From assembly GCF_017742835.1 (NCBI RefSeq), contig NZ_CP072392.1, forward strand, positions 3,098,387 to 3,162,386: a stretch of DNA of 64,000 bases. The letters run 5' to 3'. The stretch's first letter is position 1; each line of letters opens with the position of its first letter. The position numbers and the translations under genes were made by a program. Below the pieces are notes generated by a model. The model was not told the DNA's origin. It searched no databases and saw only the letters and a list, made by a program, of their open reading frames with translations. Of the stretch, positions 39,507 through 46,800 are shown one piece after another. This stretch comes from Aquabacter sp. L1I39. Lineage in GTDB: Bacteria; Pseudomonadota; Alphaproteobacteria; Rhizobiales; Xanthobacteraceae.

Positions 39507-39823
39507 GCAGCGCGATCACCAAAGCCTATGAGGACAAGATGCTTGCGCTTGTCGACAACACCCGCAAGCAGCTCATCACGGCCTTGAATGAGGCCGCCAC
39601 CTTGTCGGGAGAGGACAAGTCAGAGGCTGGGGCAGCGTTCACCGGCGCCGCCATTCAGTTGGGGGCCTTTTGCAATGCCGTGGCCGTTGCCTTGTCCGGC
39701 CTCGTCAATGGTGACATGGCCGAGGCTGTGCGCGAGTGCTCCAAGATCTCCAATGACTGCTACAACGAGAACTTGGCGCAGGTCTTGAGCGGGTATGCGT
39801 TGGCCAAGCGGGGGGCTCAATGA
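39503..39823 (+). CDS. Hypothetical helical protein of the early operon
   Basis: Product of 106 residues, all-helical (KMLALVDNTRKQLITALNEA, IQLGAFCNAVAVALSGLVNG). Lower G+C and more varied third positions than the neighbours suggest separate acquisition. ATGA overlaps at both ends. No family recognised. Confidence 0.65.
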   Translation: MSSAITKAYEDKMLALVDNTRKQLITALNEAATLSGEDKSEAGAAFTGAAIQLGAFCNAVAVALSGLVNGDMAEAVRECSKISNDCYNENLAQVLSGYALAKRGAQ

Positions 39824-40497
39824 CCGCCGCCCCTCTCATCTGGTCGCAGACTGCCACCGGCCGCGCCGTGGATCTCCTGGCGCCCCAGCCGCACATGATC
39901 GACCTGGCGGGCGACGTGGCCGGCGGCCTGGCGCGCCAGGCCCGCTTTGCCGGTCAGGTGGCATCCGGCCCCTATTCGGTGGCGCAGCACAGCGTGCTCG
40001 GCACGGACGCCATCCTGGCCGAGACGGGGGACGCAGCCTTGGCGAAAGCCTTTCTGCTGCACGACGCGCACGAGGCCTTCATCGGCGACATCGTCACCCC
40101 TGCGGCGCTTGCCATCGCCTATCGCCAAGGCGCGGCCATGGCGGCGACTTATCCCGCTTCCGCGCCCAAGGCTCGCCTCATGGGCGAAGCCCTCCTGCAC
40201 AACGCCATCGCCGACCAGAAGAAGGCGCTGGACGAAGCCATCTATGCCGCCGCCGGCCTGCCCTGGCCGCTGGCCCCGGCGCTCGCCACCGAGGTGCTGC
40301 ATTGGGACCTGCGCATGCTGGCCCTGGAGCGCCGCGACCTGCTGGCGCGTCCGCCCCATTCGTGGGGCGTCCACCTCGAAAAGGTGCAGCCCGCCCCCCA
40401 TCGCGGCCGCATCCGCGTCTGGCCCTGGCCCGACGCCGCCGATGCCTTCCGCGCCCGGCTTTTCGCCCTTTTCCCCCACCTCGCACCGATCCGCTGA
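39820..40497 (+). CDS. HD-domain phosphohydrolase, YfbR-like
   Basis: Product of 225 residues. VASGPYSVAQHSVLGTDAIL provides the first His, then AFLLHDAHEAFIGDIVTPAA provides the HD pair and a downstream Asp/Glu, the pattern of YfbR-type 5'-deoxynucleotidases. ALDEAIYAAAGLPWPLAP follows as in phage relatives. It likely dephosphorylates deoxynucleotides, shifting pools during replication. The C-terminal 45 residues (PPHSWGVHLEKVQPAPHRGR) are extra. A second nucleotide-pool gene lies at 3538. Confidence 0.82.
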   Translation: MTAAPLIWSQTATGRAVDLLAPQPHMIDLAGDVAGGLARQARFAGQVASGPYSVAQHSVLGTDAILAETGDAALAKAFLLHDAHEAFIGDIVTPAALAIAYRQGAAMAATYPASAPKARLMGEALLHNAIADQKKALDEAIYAAAGLPWPLAPALATEVLHWDLRMLALERRDLLARPPHSWGVHLEKVQPAPHRGRIRVWPWPDAADAFRARLFALFPHLAPIR

Positions 40498-40510
40498 ACA
40501 GGAGCGCCCC

Positions 40511-40846
40511 ATGCGCGTGATCATCCGCTTTCTGGAAACCGTGGGCCTGCTCGGCCGCGGCAAGCTGGAAGACAAGCTCAATTCCGAACAGGCCCGCATC
40601 CTCGAGGCTCTGGAACAGCACCCCGAGGACAAGGTGGAGGGCGAGCTCGTCCTGAAGGTCAAGTACGTGAAGCTCGGCGACCGCATCGACGTGCGGCCTT
40701 CCGTGGACGCCAAGTTGCCCAAGGAAAAGGCGTTCACCTCAACGACCTTCTGGCCGTTGGAGAACGGCCTCTCCGTCCAGCACCCCAGCCAGATCGACAT
40801 GTTCGGCCCCCGCGCCGTGCGCGAGGGCGAACGCGACTTCGCCTGA
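40511..40846 (+). CDS. Hypothetical protein, early operon
   Basis: Product of 111 residues starting MRVIIRFLETVGLLGRGKLE, with GAGCG before the ATG. Charged helices (NSEQARILEALEQHPEDKVE) then beta strands (ELVLKVKYVKLGDRIDVRPS). It directly precedes the DUF2303 gene, with which similar genes often travel. Unknown function. Confidence 0.6.
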   Translation: MRVIIRFLETVGLLGRGKLEDKLNSEQARILEALEQHPEDKVEGELVLKVKYVKLGDRIDVRPSVDAKLPKEKAFTSTTFWPLENGLSVQHPSQIDMFGPRAVREGERDFA

Positions 40847-40876
40847 TCTCACCGCTCTTTCACCCGAGGACCATCC

Positions 40877-41905
40877 ATGACCGAAGACACCGACACCAAC
40901 GAGACCGGCGCCGGCCCGAGCGTTTCCGACGTGTTCGCGGCCGCCACCGCCATCTTCTCGCCCAAGCGCAGCGCGCCTTACGTTGGCTCGCTCGGCCCCG
41001 ACGCCATTGACCGCCTGGTGAAACTCGGCGCCGACGCGACCACGCCCACCGTCATCCAGGTGCCCACGGATGGGCTGAGCCCCGGCCTGCCGCCCAAGGT
41101 TCCCCTTTTGTGGGACCGCGACGCGCAGATGCCCATTTCCGTTATCCCCTTCCTCGAAGAGGCCCGCCCGCCGCTGGAGCGCGTGGGCACGGCGCGGGTG
41201 GAGACGCTCGATTCCTTCATCGACCTCACCAACCGGCACAAGGACGAGGGCAGCGCTATCTTCGCCTGCACCTCCTGGCCGACGCCCAAGCTCACCGCCG
41301 TCATCGACTATCACCAGACGGACAACACGGCCCGGCACGGGAAGCACCGGGTGGAATATGCCTTCCCCCTCACGGAGGAGTTCAAGGCCTGGATCCAGGG
41401 CGACGGCAAGGTCATGACGCAGATGATCTTCGCTGCCTTCATCGAAGAACACGCGGCCGAATTGGCGTCTCCCATGATGGGCGAGGTCAATGAATATGAG
41501 CCGTTGTTCAAGACGCGCTTCGCCAGCCCCAATGAGCTGATCGACCTTTCGCGCAGCCTGGAGGTGTTCGAGAACGCCCAGGTGAAGCAGGGCGTGCGCC
41601 TTGCCAGCGGCGAGCGGCAGGTGGTGTTCACCACCGAGCACACCAACGCTAAGGGCGAGCCGGTGGAGATCCCCGGCCTGTTCATCGTGTCGGTTGCCCC
41701 CTTCGTCGCCGGCGGCGCCGAGGGCGAGCGCGTCCGCATTCCCGCGCGCATCCGCTACCGGATCAAGAACCAGCAGATCGAGTGGTTCTACCAGCTCTAT
41801 CGCTGGGAATTCTGGCTGCGCGAGCGCGTGCAGGCGGACCTGGCCGTTGCCGTCAAGCGCACGGCACTGCCCGCCTTCGAGGGCGCGCCCGAGATGGCCG
41901 CCTGA
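40877..41905 (+). CDS. DUF2303 (YfdQ-like) protein
   Basis: Product of 342 residues. HLTRVETLDSFIDLTNRHKD-like segment (here RVETLDSFIDLTNRHKDEGS), LTAVIDYHQTDNTARHGKHR, and RKEDVFWKI-type stretch (YAFPLTEEFKAWIQGDGKVM) followed by FAAFIEEHAAELASPM are the DUF2303 signature. These proteins are made early by many phages of Proteobacteria and are thought to be near recombination genes; no activity is established. Plain operon gene, RBS-like GAGGA upstream. Confidence 0.88.
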   Translation: MTEDTDTNETGAGPSVSDVFAAATAIFSPKRSAPYVGSLGPDAIDRLVKLGADATTPTVIQVPTDGLSPGLPPKVPLLWDRDAQMPISVIPFLEEARPPLERVGTARVETLDSFIDLTNRHKDEGSAIFACTSWPTPKLTAVIDYHQTDNTARHGKHRVEYAFPLTEEFKAWIQGDGKVMTQMIFAAFIEEHAAELASPMMGEVNEYEPLFKTRFASPNELIDLSRSLEVFENAQVKQGVRLASGERQVVFTTEHTNAKGEPVEIPGLFIVSVAPFVAGGAEGERVRIPARIRYRIKNQQIEWFYQLYRWEFWLRERVQADLAVAVKRTALPAFEGAPEMAA

Positions 41906-41961
41906 GATCAGCCGGCGGGCCTTCCGGCCCGCCGTTTTTCCCTGCCAGAAGGAAAGCTCCC

Positions 41962-42231
41962 ATGGTTACCCTTGGACACCGCGTCAAGGACGCCATTACC
42001 GGCCTGGTCGGCATCGCCACGGCGCGGACGGAATACATGTATGGCTGCGCCCAGGTCCACATCCAGCCGGAAGGGCTGAAGGACGGTGCGCCCATCTCCG
42101 GAGCCTGGTTCGACGAGCAGCGCGTGTCGACTGTCGAAGTGCTGCCCATTGCCGTTTCCGCGCAGAGTTCCGCCGGCCCGGGCGGCGACGCGCCGCCGCC
42201 GCCCGCGCGCAAGCCGCCGTCGCGGTACTGA
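41962..42231 (+). CDS. Small hypothetical protein (SH3-like)
   Basis: Product of 89 residues. LGHRVKDAITGLVGIATART and YMYGCAQVHIQPEGLKDGAP then SGAWFDEQRVSTVEVLP: the pattern of a small phage or host SH3-like barrel seen in many alphaproteobacteria. The tail is Pro-rich. GGAAAG before the ATG. Function unknown. Confidence 0.7.
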   Translation: MVTLGHRVKDAITGLVGIATARTEYMYGCAQVHIQPEGLKDGAPISGAWFDEQRVSTVEVLPIAVSAQSSAGPGGDAPPPPARKPPSRY

Positions 42232-42240
42232 CGCCGCGCC

Positions 42241-42453
42241 ATGGCCAGCGCCGCCACCCTCCACCGGCGCCGCCGCGAGATGGCGGCGGCCTATGCCACC
42301 GCGACGCGGCGCCACGCGCCCCGCGCCGCTCTGCACCGCCACCTGGTGCAGGCCACCTGCGAGGCCCTGAAAGCCGAGCTGCGCGCCGCCCGCCGGGCCT
42401 CTGCCGCACAGCAGGAGCCCGATCTTTTCAGCCAGCCGGGAGCCACCCCATGA
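42241..42453 (+). CDS. Small basic helical protein
   Basis: Product of 70 residues rich in Arg/Ala/His (HRRRREMAAAYATATRRHAP). It ends EQQEPDLFSQPGA-like (here QEPDLFSQPGATP), and QxDLF resembles the beta-clamp-binding peptide found in DNA polymerases and MutS. It lies immediately before the clamp gene with an ATGA overlap. The clamp-binding idea is inference. Confidence 0.5.
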   Translation: MASAATLHRRRREMAAAYATATRRHAPRAALHRHLVQATCEALKAELRAARRASAAQQEPDLFSQPGATP

Positions 42454-43562
42454 AACTCACCCTCGCGCGGGATGCGCTCCTCGCCGCCCTACAGCACGCC
42501 GCCCGCGTGGTGGAGCGGCGCAACACCATCCCCATTCTCGCCAACGTGCTGCTGCGGGTGGCGGAGGGCCGCGCCACGCTCAAGGCCACGGATCTTGACC
42601 TGGAAATGAGCCAGACGCTCCCCGCCCAGGTGGAAGCGCCCGGCGCCCTCACCGTGCCCGCCCATACCTTGCTCGATATCGCCCGCAAGCTGCCCGCCGG
42701 CGCCGACGTGAAGCTGGAGGAGCGCGACGGCACACTGCGCCTCGCCTGCGGCCGCGCCCGCTTCACGCTCCAGACCTTGCCCGAGGGCGACTTCCCCGAC
42801 CTTTCGGCGGGCGATCTCTCCCACACCTTCACCGTGCGCGCCGGCGACCTGCGGCGCCTCATCGACCGCGTGTCGTTCGCCATCTCCACCGAGGAGACGC
42901 GCTATTATCTGAACGGCATCTATCTCCATCTGGCCGCCAACGACGAGGGGCCGACCCTGCGGGCCGTGGCGACGGACGGCCATCGCCTCGCCCAGGCCGA
43001 AATGCTCGCGCCGGAAGGCAGCGCCGGCATGGCGGGCGTCATCCTGCCCCGCAAGCTGGTGGGCGAGCTCGCCAAGATCCTGGATGACAAGGCGGGGGAA
43101 GCGACCGTCTCGCTCTCCCCCACCAAGATCCGCGTGGCCGTGGGCGGGCTGGTGCTCACCTCCAAGCTCATCGACGGCACCTTCCCCGACTATGGCCGCG
43201 TCATCCCCGCCGGCAACCGCCAGATGGCCGAGATGGACAAGGCGGACCTTGCCGCCGCCGTTGACCGCGTGGCCACCGTGGCCAGCGAGCGGGGCCGGGC
43301 GGTGAGGTTCTCCTATGCCGAGAACCGGCTTCTCCTCTCCGTCACCAATACGGACACCGGCCAGGCCACCGAGGAACTTGAAATCAGCTGGACGGGCGAC
43401 GCGCTCGATATCGGATTCAACAGCCAGTACATGGCCGGAATCCTTTCCATCCTCCCGGGCGACACCGCCCGCCTCGCCATGGACGGCCCCGGCACCGCCA
43501 GCCTCATCACCACCCCGAGCGACGGCTCTTTTCTGGCCGTCCTCATGCCTATGAGGGTTTAG
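42450..43562 (+). CDS. dnaN: DNA polymerase III sliding clamp (beta subunit), phage copy
   Basis: Product of 370 residues, full clamp length. N-terminal domain MKLTLARDALLAALQHAARV and RRNTIPILANVLLRV; middle ATDLDLEMSQTLPAQVEAPG; TDGHRLAQAEMLAPEG and FPDYGRVIP further on; the last residues are AVLMPMRV, compared with MPMRL in Escherichia coli. All three clamp domains are present. The clamp ties polymerase to DNA. A phage copy inside the recombination operon suggests a replisome that does not rely on the host clamp. No DNA polymerase gene is visible in the prophage. Confidence 0.95.
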   Translation: MKLTLARDALLAALQHAARVVERRNTIPILANVLLRVAEGRATLKATDLDLEMSQTLPAQVEAPGALTVPAHTLLDIARKLPAGADVKLEERDGTLRLACGRARFTLQTLPEGDFPDLSAGDLSHTFTVRAGDLRRLIDRVSFAISTEETRYYLNGIYLHLAANDEGPTLRAVATDGHRLAQAEMLAPEGSAGMAGVILPRKLVGELAKILDDKAGEATVSLSPTKIRVAVGGLVLTSKLIDGTFPDYGRVIPAGNRQMAEMDKADLAAAVDRVATVASERGRAVRFSYAENRLLLSVTNTDTGQATEELEISWTGDALDIGFNSQYMAGILSILPGDTARLAMDGPGTASLITTPSDGSFLAVLMPMRV

Positions 43563-43564
43563 CT

Positions 43565-44698
43565 ATGAGCGCGGCCTCTCGCATCGAATGGACCGACGCC
43601 ACATGGAATCCCATTGTGGGCTGCTCTCTGGTCTCCCCCGGTTGCACCCACTGCTACGCCATGAAGATGGCGGCGCGGATTGAGAACATCGATGCGGCCG
43701 AGCGGCTGCGGGTCTTTGCAAGCCACCGACACCTTGATGAGATGCATCCGGATGGGCGCGATCCGGTGCGCACCCAGATGCTGGAGCCGCGCACCCACTA
43801 TGCCGGAACGACAGGGAAGGTGAACGGCCACACGGTGTGGACAGGGAAGGTGCGCCGCGCGCCCTTCAACATCATGACGCAGCCGCTGCATTGGCGCCGG
43901 CCGCGCCGCATCTTCGTGAACAGCATGGGCGATCTGTTCCACAAGGACGCGTTCGTGGGATGGATCGACCTGGTGTTCGCCATCGCCGCCATGTGCCCGC
44001 AGCATGAGTTCCAGATCCTGACCAAGCGCGCAGACGAGATGCGCATGTATCTGGCGGATGATCGGCGCGATGCGTGGGCGGAGGCGTCTTGGCAGCTTGG
44101 TGAAGGACACCCCTTGTCGCCACAGCAATATGCCGACCGCACCCATTTCGGCGAGCCCGGCAACAAGCGCAGCCTTTTCAGCCAGCGCGTCCTGCCCAAT
44201 GTGCTGGTGGGCGTGTCGGTCGAGGATCAGCGCCGCGCCGATGAGCGTCGGCTTTGTCTGGCTGATGTTGCAGCGATGGGCTGGCGCACCTTCGTGTCTT
44301 ACGAACCCGCGCTTGGCCCGGTGGAGTGGCGTGGCTGGGAGTTTCTTTCCTGGCTTATCTCAGGCGGCGAGAACGGGCCCAGGCCGAGCCATCCCGATTG
44401 GCATCGCGCCGCGCGGGACTACTGCGCAGCGCACGGCATTCCCTACTTTTTCAAGCAGTGGGGCGAATGGGCGCCAAGGCGGGCCGCCGCCAAGTCGGAC
44501 CTGTTCGATGCCCGCAAGACCATGATCGTCCGGCCGGACGGCATAACCACATCTGGGCTCATGGCCTATGACGAAACGGCCTGGGTCATGGACCGCGTTC
44601 GCAAAAGCTCCGCCGGCCGCCTGCTTGATGGCATTGAGCACAATGGCATGCCGCGCATCGTCACCGCCGCCGAGCGGCACGCATTGGAGGGAATCTGA
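43565..44698 (+). CDS. Phage Gp37/Gp68-family (DUF5131) protein
   Basis: Product of 377 residues. The start SRIEWTDATWNPIVGCSLVS followed by PGCTHCYAMKMA contains Cys-x6-Cys-x2-Cys, the radical-SAM-like cluster seen in Gp37/Gp68 proteins. Later FNIMTQPLHWRRPRRIFVNS, MGDLFHK, and LVGVSVEDQRRADERRLCLA are also diagnostic. It probably binds an iron-sulfur cluster; the substrate is unknown. It sits between dnaN and ssb, 3 bases after each stop, so is part of the replication/recombination group. Confidence 0.9.
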   Translation: MSAASRIEWTDATWNPIVGCSLVSPGCTHCYAMKMAARIENIDAAERLRVFASHRHLDEMHPDGRDPVRTQMLEPRTHYAGTTGKVNGHTVWTGKVRRAPFNIMTQPLHWRRPRRIFVNSMGDLFHKDAFVGWIDLVFAIAAMCPQHEFQILTKRADEMRMYLADDRRDAWAEASWQLGEGHPLSPQQYADRTHFGEPGNKRSLFSQRVLPNVLVGVSVEDQRRADERRLCLADVAAMGWRTFVSYEPALGPVEWRGWEFLSWLISGGENGPRPSHPDWHRAARDYCAAHGIPYFFKQWGEWAPRRAAAKSDLFDARKTMIVRPDGITTSGLMAYDETAWVMDRVRKSSAGRLLDGIEHNGMPRIVTAAERHALEGI

Positions 44699-44700
44699 CC

Positions 44701-45165
44701 ATGGCCGGCAGCGTCAACAAGGTGATCCTGATCGGCCATCTCGGCCGAGACCCGCAGATCCGCACCTTCCAGAATGGCGGGCGCATCTGCAATCTCAGCC
44801 TCGCCACCTCCGAATCCTGGCGCGACAAGGCGAGCGGAGAGCGCCAAGAGCGCACCCAGTGGCACGCCATCACCATCCTCAACGAGACCCTGGTGGGGGT
44901 GGCCGAGAAGTTCCTGAAGAAGGGCTCCAAGGTCTACATCGAAGGCCAGTTGGAAACCCGCAAGGCCACCGACGCCCAGGGCCAGGACCGTTATTTTACC
45001 GAGGTGGTGCTTCGCCCCTTCCGCGGCGAGCTCACCCTACTCGACAAGCATGATACCGGCGCCCAGGCCTCTCCGGAGGATTACGACCGCGCCGACCCGC
45101 CCCGCCGCCCGGCGGGCACCGCACCCACCCCCTCGCAGGACATGGACGATGAAATCCCGTTCTGA
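44701..45165 (+). CDS. ssb: Single-stranded DNA-binding protein
   Basis: Product of 154 residues. MAGSVNKVILIGHLGRDPQI, ERTQWHAITILNE and LKKGSKVYIEGQLETRKATD form the OB fold; the C-terminal tail ends MDDEIPF, the acidic tip that recruits replication and repair partners. Phage-encoded, in the recombination operon after the Gp37/Gp68 gene. Start ATG follows two bases after the previous stop. Confidence 0.96.
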   Translation: MAGSVNKVILIGHLGRDPQIRTFQNGGRICNLSLATSESWRDKASGERQERTQWHAITILNETLVGVAEKFLKKGSKVYIEGQLETRKATDAQGQDRYFTEVVLRPFRGELTLLDKHDTGAQASPEDYDRADPPRRPAGTAPTPSQDMDDEIPF

Positions 45166-45526
45166 CCGGGTGGCCGCGCGCCCCGCACCGGATCAATGGG
45201 CTGATGATGAGCTCATGTCCCTGGCCGAGGCGGTCGCGCTCTATTGGCCGCACGGCCCCCTGACCACGACCTCCCTGCGGACCGAGATCCGCCACGGCCG
45301 GTTGACGGCCGAATGGATCGCCGGGAAGGTGTTCGTCACCCCCGCCGCCATCCGGGACATGAGACGCCGATGCCGCGCCCCGCGAAAGGACCACGCCTCC
45401 TCCTGCGAACCCGTCGCGGCCGCGCGCCGGTCTTCGTCATCCTCGATACCGGCGGCGTCGAGGTCAGCACAGGTTGCGGCCCTGGAGAGCGTGCAGGAGC
45501 GGAGGAAGCGCTTGCGCGCTATCTGA
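45149..45526 (+). CDS. xis: Excisionase-like protein
   Basis: Product of 125 residues; start overlaps the end of ssb by 17 bases in another frame. DELMSLAEAVALYWPHGPLT and TTSLRTEIRHGRLTAEWIAG, then FVTPAAIRDMRRRC, resemble the small winged-helix excisionases of Rhizobiales phages. The C-terminal 50 residues are Ser/Ala/Arg-rich and overlap the first 157 bases of the integrase in another frame. It should direct excision. The gene symbol is by role. Confidence 0.7.
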   Translation: MKSRSDRVAARPAPDQWADDELMSLAEAVALYWPHGPLTTTSLRTEIRHGRLTAEWIAGKVFVTPAAIRDMRRRCRAPRKDHASSCEPVAAARRSSSSSIPAASRSAQVAALESVQERRKRLRAI

Positions 45527-46641
45527 CGCGCAAGCACACCTCCGCCATCGGCACCCACAATCCCGGTGCGTTGCCCATCGCCGATGTGCTCAGCCTCTAT
45601 GCCGACCATAAGGACCCGGGCGCTTCCGCCACGCCGCGCGAGCGGGATCTCTATGACCGCAGCCTGATCTATGTGGAGCACTTGCTCCAGTTTTTCGGCG
45701 CCCGCCCCCTGTCCGATATTCGCGCCGCCATCTGCCGCGACTATGTGCGCTGGCGCAGCCATGAAGGCCCGGCCGCGCCCGAATGGCCGCAACGCCGCGC
45801 GCGGGCCGTGTCTGACCAGACGGCGCGGCGCGAGCTGGTGGTGCTCAGCGCCGCCATCAACCACTACCATGCGGAATACACCCTCGACATGGTGCCAGTG
45901 GTCACGCTGCCGCCGGTGGCGCCCACCAATCGCCGGGGGCTCAATCATACCGAGGCCGCCGCCATGCTCGCCGGCGCGCTCGGTTTCTACCGGGACGAGG
46001 CCGGCATTCTTCGCCGCCGCCCCAAATCCACCCGCACCCAGCGCAAGCGCACCGCACGCCTCATTCTCCTGGCGCTCTATTCCGGCTCCCGGCATGGCGC
46101 CATTCGCGAATCATCATGGCTCCCGCGCATGGACGGGCCGTGGATCGATGTGGAACGGGGCATTCTTCACCGCCGCGGTGTGGCCGAGAAGGAAACCGAC
46201 AAGCGCCGCCCCCCTGCGCGCATTCCCCCCCGGCTCCTGGCGCACCTGAAGCGCTGGCGCGCGGCCGATCTTGCCGCCGGCCGGCAATGGGTGATCTCGG
46301 TCGGGAGCGAGAAGATTGCCGGCAAGGTCCGGAAGGGATGGGCCGGCGCTCGTGCCGATGCTCTCACCTTGTGCGATACGCTGCCGCCAAATGTCACACC
46401 CCACTGGTTCCGGCACACCGCCGGCACCTGGCTCGCCCAGGGCGGCACCACCGTGCGCGAGGGCGCCGACTATCTGGGCATGTCGGAAGAGGTGTTCGAG
46501 CGCGTCTATTACCACCAGTCGCCGGACTATCAGGAGCGCATCGGCGACGCCTTCGCCGCCGCCCGTTCCCGCGCCCGCACCATCCGCGAACAAAAGGCGC
46601 CCAGGCCCAAGAATGCCCAAGAAACCCCGCGAAAAGCGTGA
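45370..46641 (+). CDS. int: Tyrosine integrase
   Basis: Product of 423 residues. N-terminal arm-binding region begins MPRPAKGPRLLLRTRRGRAP and holds EISTGCG-like VSTGCGPGERAGAEEALARY. The catalytic part has the first Arg in LYSGSRHGAIRESSW, then HWFRHTAGTWLAQGG (His-x-x-Arg), and the nucleophile Tyr in FERVYYHQSPDYQERI. It ends 52 bases before attR. It integrates the phage into tRNA-Val(CAC). I chose ATG 45370 since the preceding region belongs to the excisionase frame. Confidence 0.93.
   Translation: MPRPAKGPRLLLRTRRGRAPVFVILDTGGVEVSTGCGPGERAGAEEALARYLTRKHTSAIGTHNPGALPIADVLSLYADHKDPGASATPRERDLYDRSLIYVEHLLQFFGARPLSDIRAAICRDYVRWRSHEGPAAPEWPQRRARAVSDQTARRELVVLSAAINHYHAEYTLDMVPVVTLPPVAPTNRRGLNHTEAAAMLAGALGFYRDEAGILRRRPKSTRTQRKRTARLILLALYSGSRHGAIRESSWLPRMDGPWIDVERGILHRRGVAEKETDKRRPPARIPPRLLAHLKRWRAADLAAGRQWVISVGSEKIAGKVRKGWAGARADALTLCDTLPPNVTPHWFRHTAGTWLAQGGTTVREGADYLGMSEEVFERVYYHQSPDYQERIGDAFAAARSRARTIREQKAPRPKNAQETPRKA
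46605..46625 (+). promoter_or_regulatory. Candidate integrase arm-type sites, right arm
   Basis: GCCCAAGAAT (46605-46614) and GCCCAAGAAAC (46615-46625), adjacent direct copies inside the last codons of int, 69-89 bases before attR. Same word and orientation as 2720-2742. Inferred arm sites. Confidence 0.5.
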
Positions 46642-46693
46642 ACGAAACGCGGTCATGTCAATCTAGAAAACCAGCAATCCCAACGTGTTGAGA

Positions 46694-46753
46694 GGAGAGC
46701 ACTCCCTTCACACGGGAGGGGTCGCAGGTTCAATCCCTGCATCGCCCACCATT
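46694..46753 (+). repeat. attR: right copy of the 60-bp attachment core
   Basis: Identical to 2628-2687. It contains the tRNA-Val sequence from the D arm to CCA but lacks the acceptor 5' strand, so it is a tRNA fragment and not a functional gene. Confidence 0.95.
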
Positions 46754-46800
46754 CCTTTTCAAATTCCGCCGCACGCAGACGACTGGCTCTGGCCGGTCGC

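Larger units (their letters stand above)
2628..46753. mobile_element. Integrated temperate siphophage (HK97-type head, GTA-like tail), about 44 kb
   Basis: The element is bounded by a perfect 60-bp direct repeat in tRNA-Val(CAC), with a tyrosine integrase ending 52 bases from the right repeat. Inside are complete modules: terminase, portal, prohead protease, capsid, connectors, tail tube, tape measure, tail tip, fibres, lysis, replication, repressor with operators, recombination and integration. I saw no obvious frameshift or deletion in the essential morphogenesis genes, so it may be inducible. That is inference, because point mutations in active sites could escape notice. No portal-to-tail gene is on the wrong strand except one moron. 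Confidence 0.96.

Noticed and set aside
3538..40497. Diaminopurine (Z) genome, suggested by a dATP/dGTP-diphosphohydrolase-like gene and an HD phosphohydrolase
   Set aside because: No PurZ (adenylosuccinate-synthetase-like) gene or phage DNA polymerase is visible in the prophage, and the HD protein looks YfbR-like.
46694..46750. Second tRNA-Val gene at the right end
   Set aside because: It lacks the 5' acceptor strand and part of the D arm, so it cannot fold as a tRNA; it is the attR fragment.
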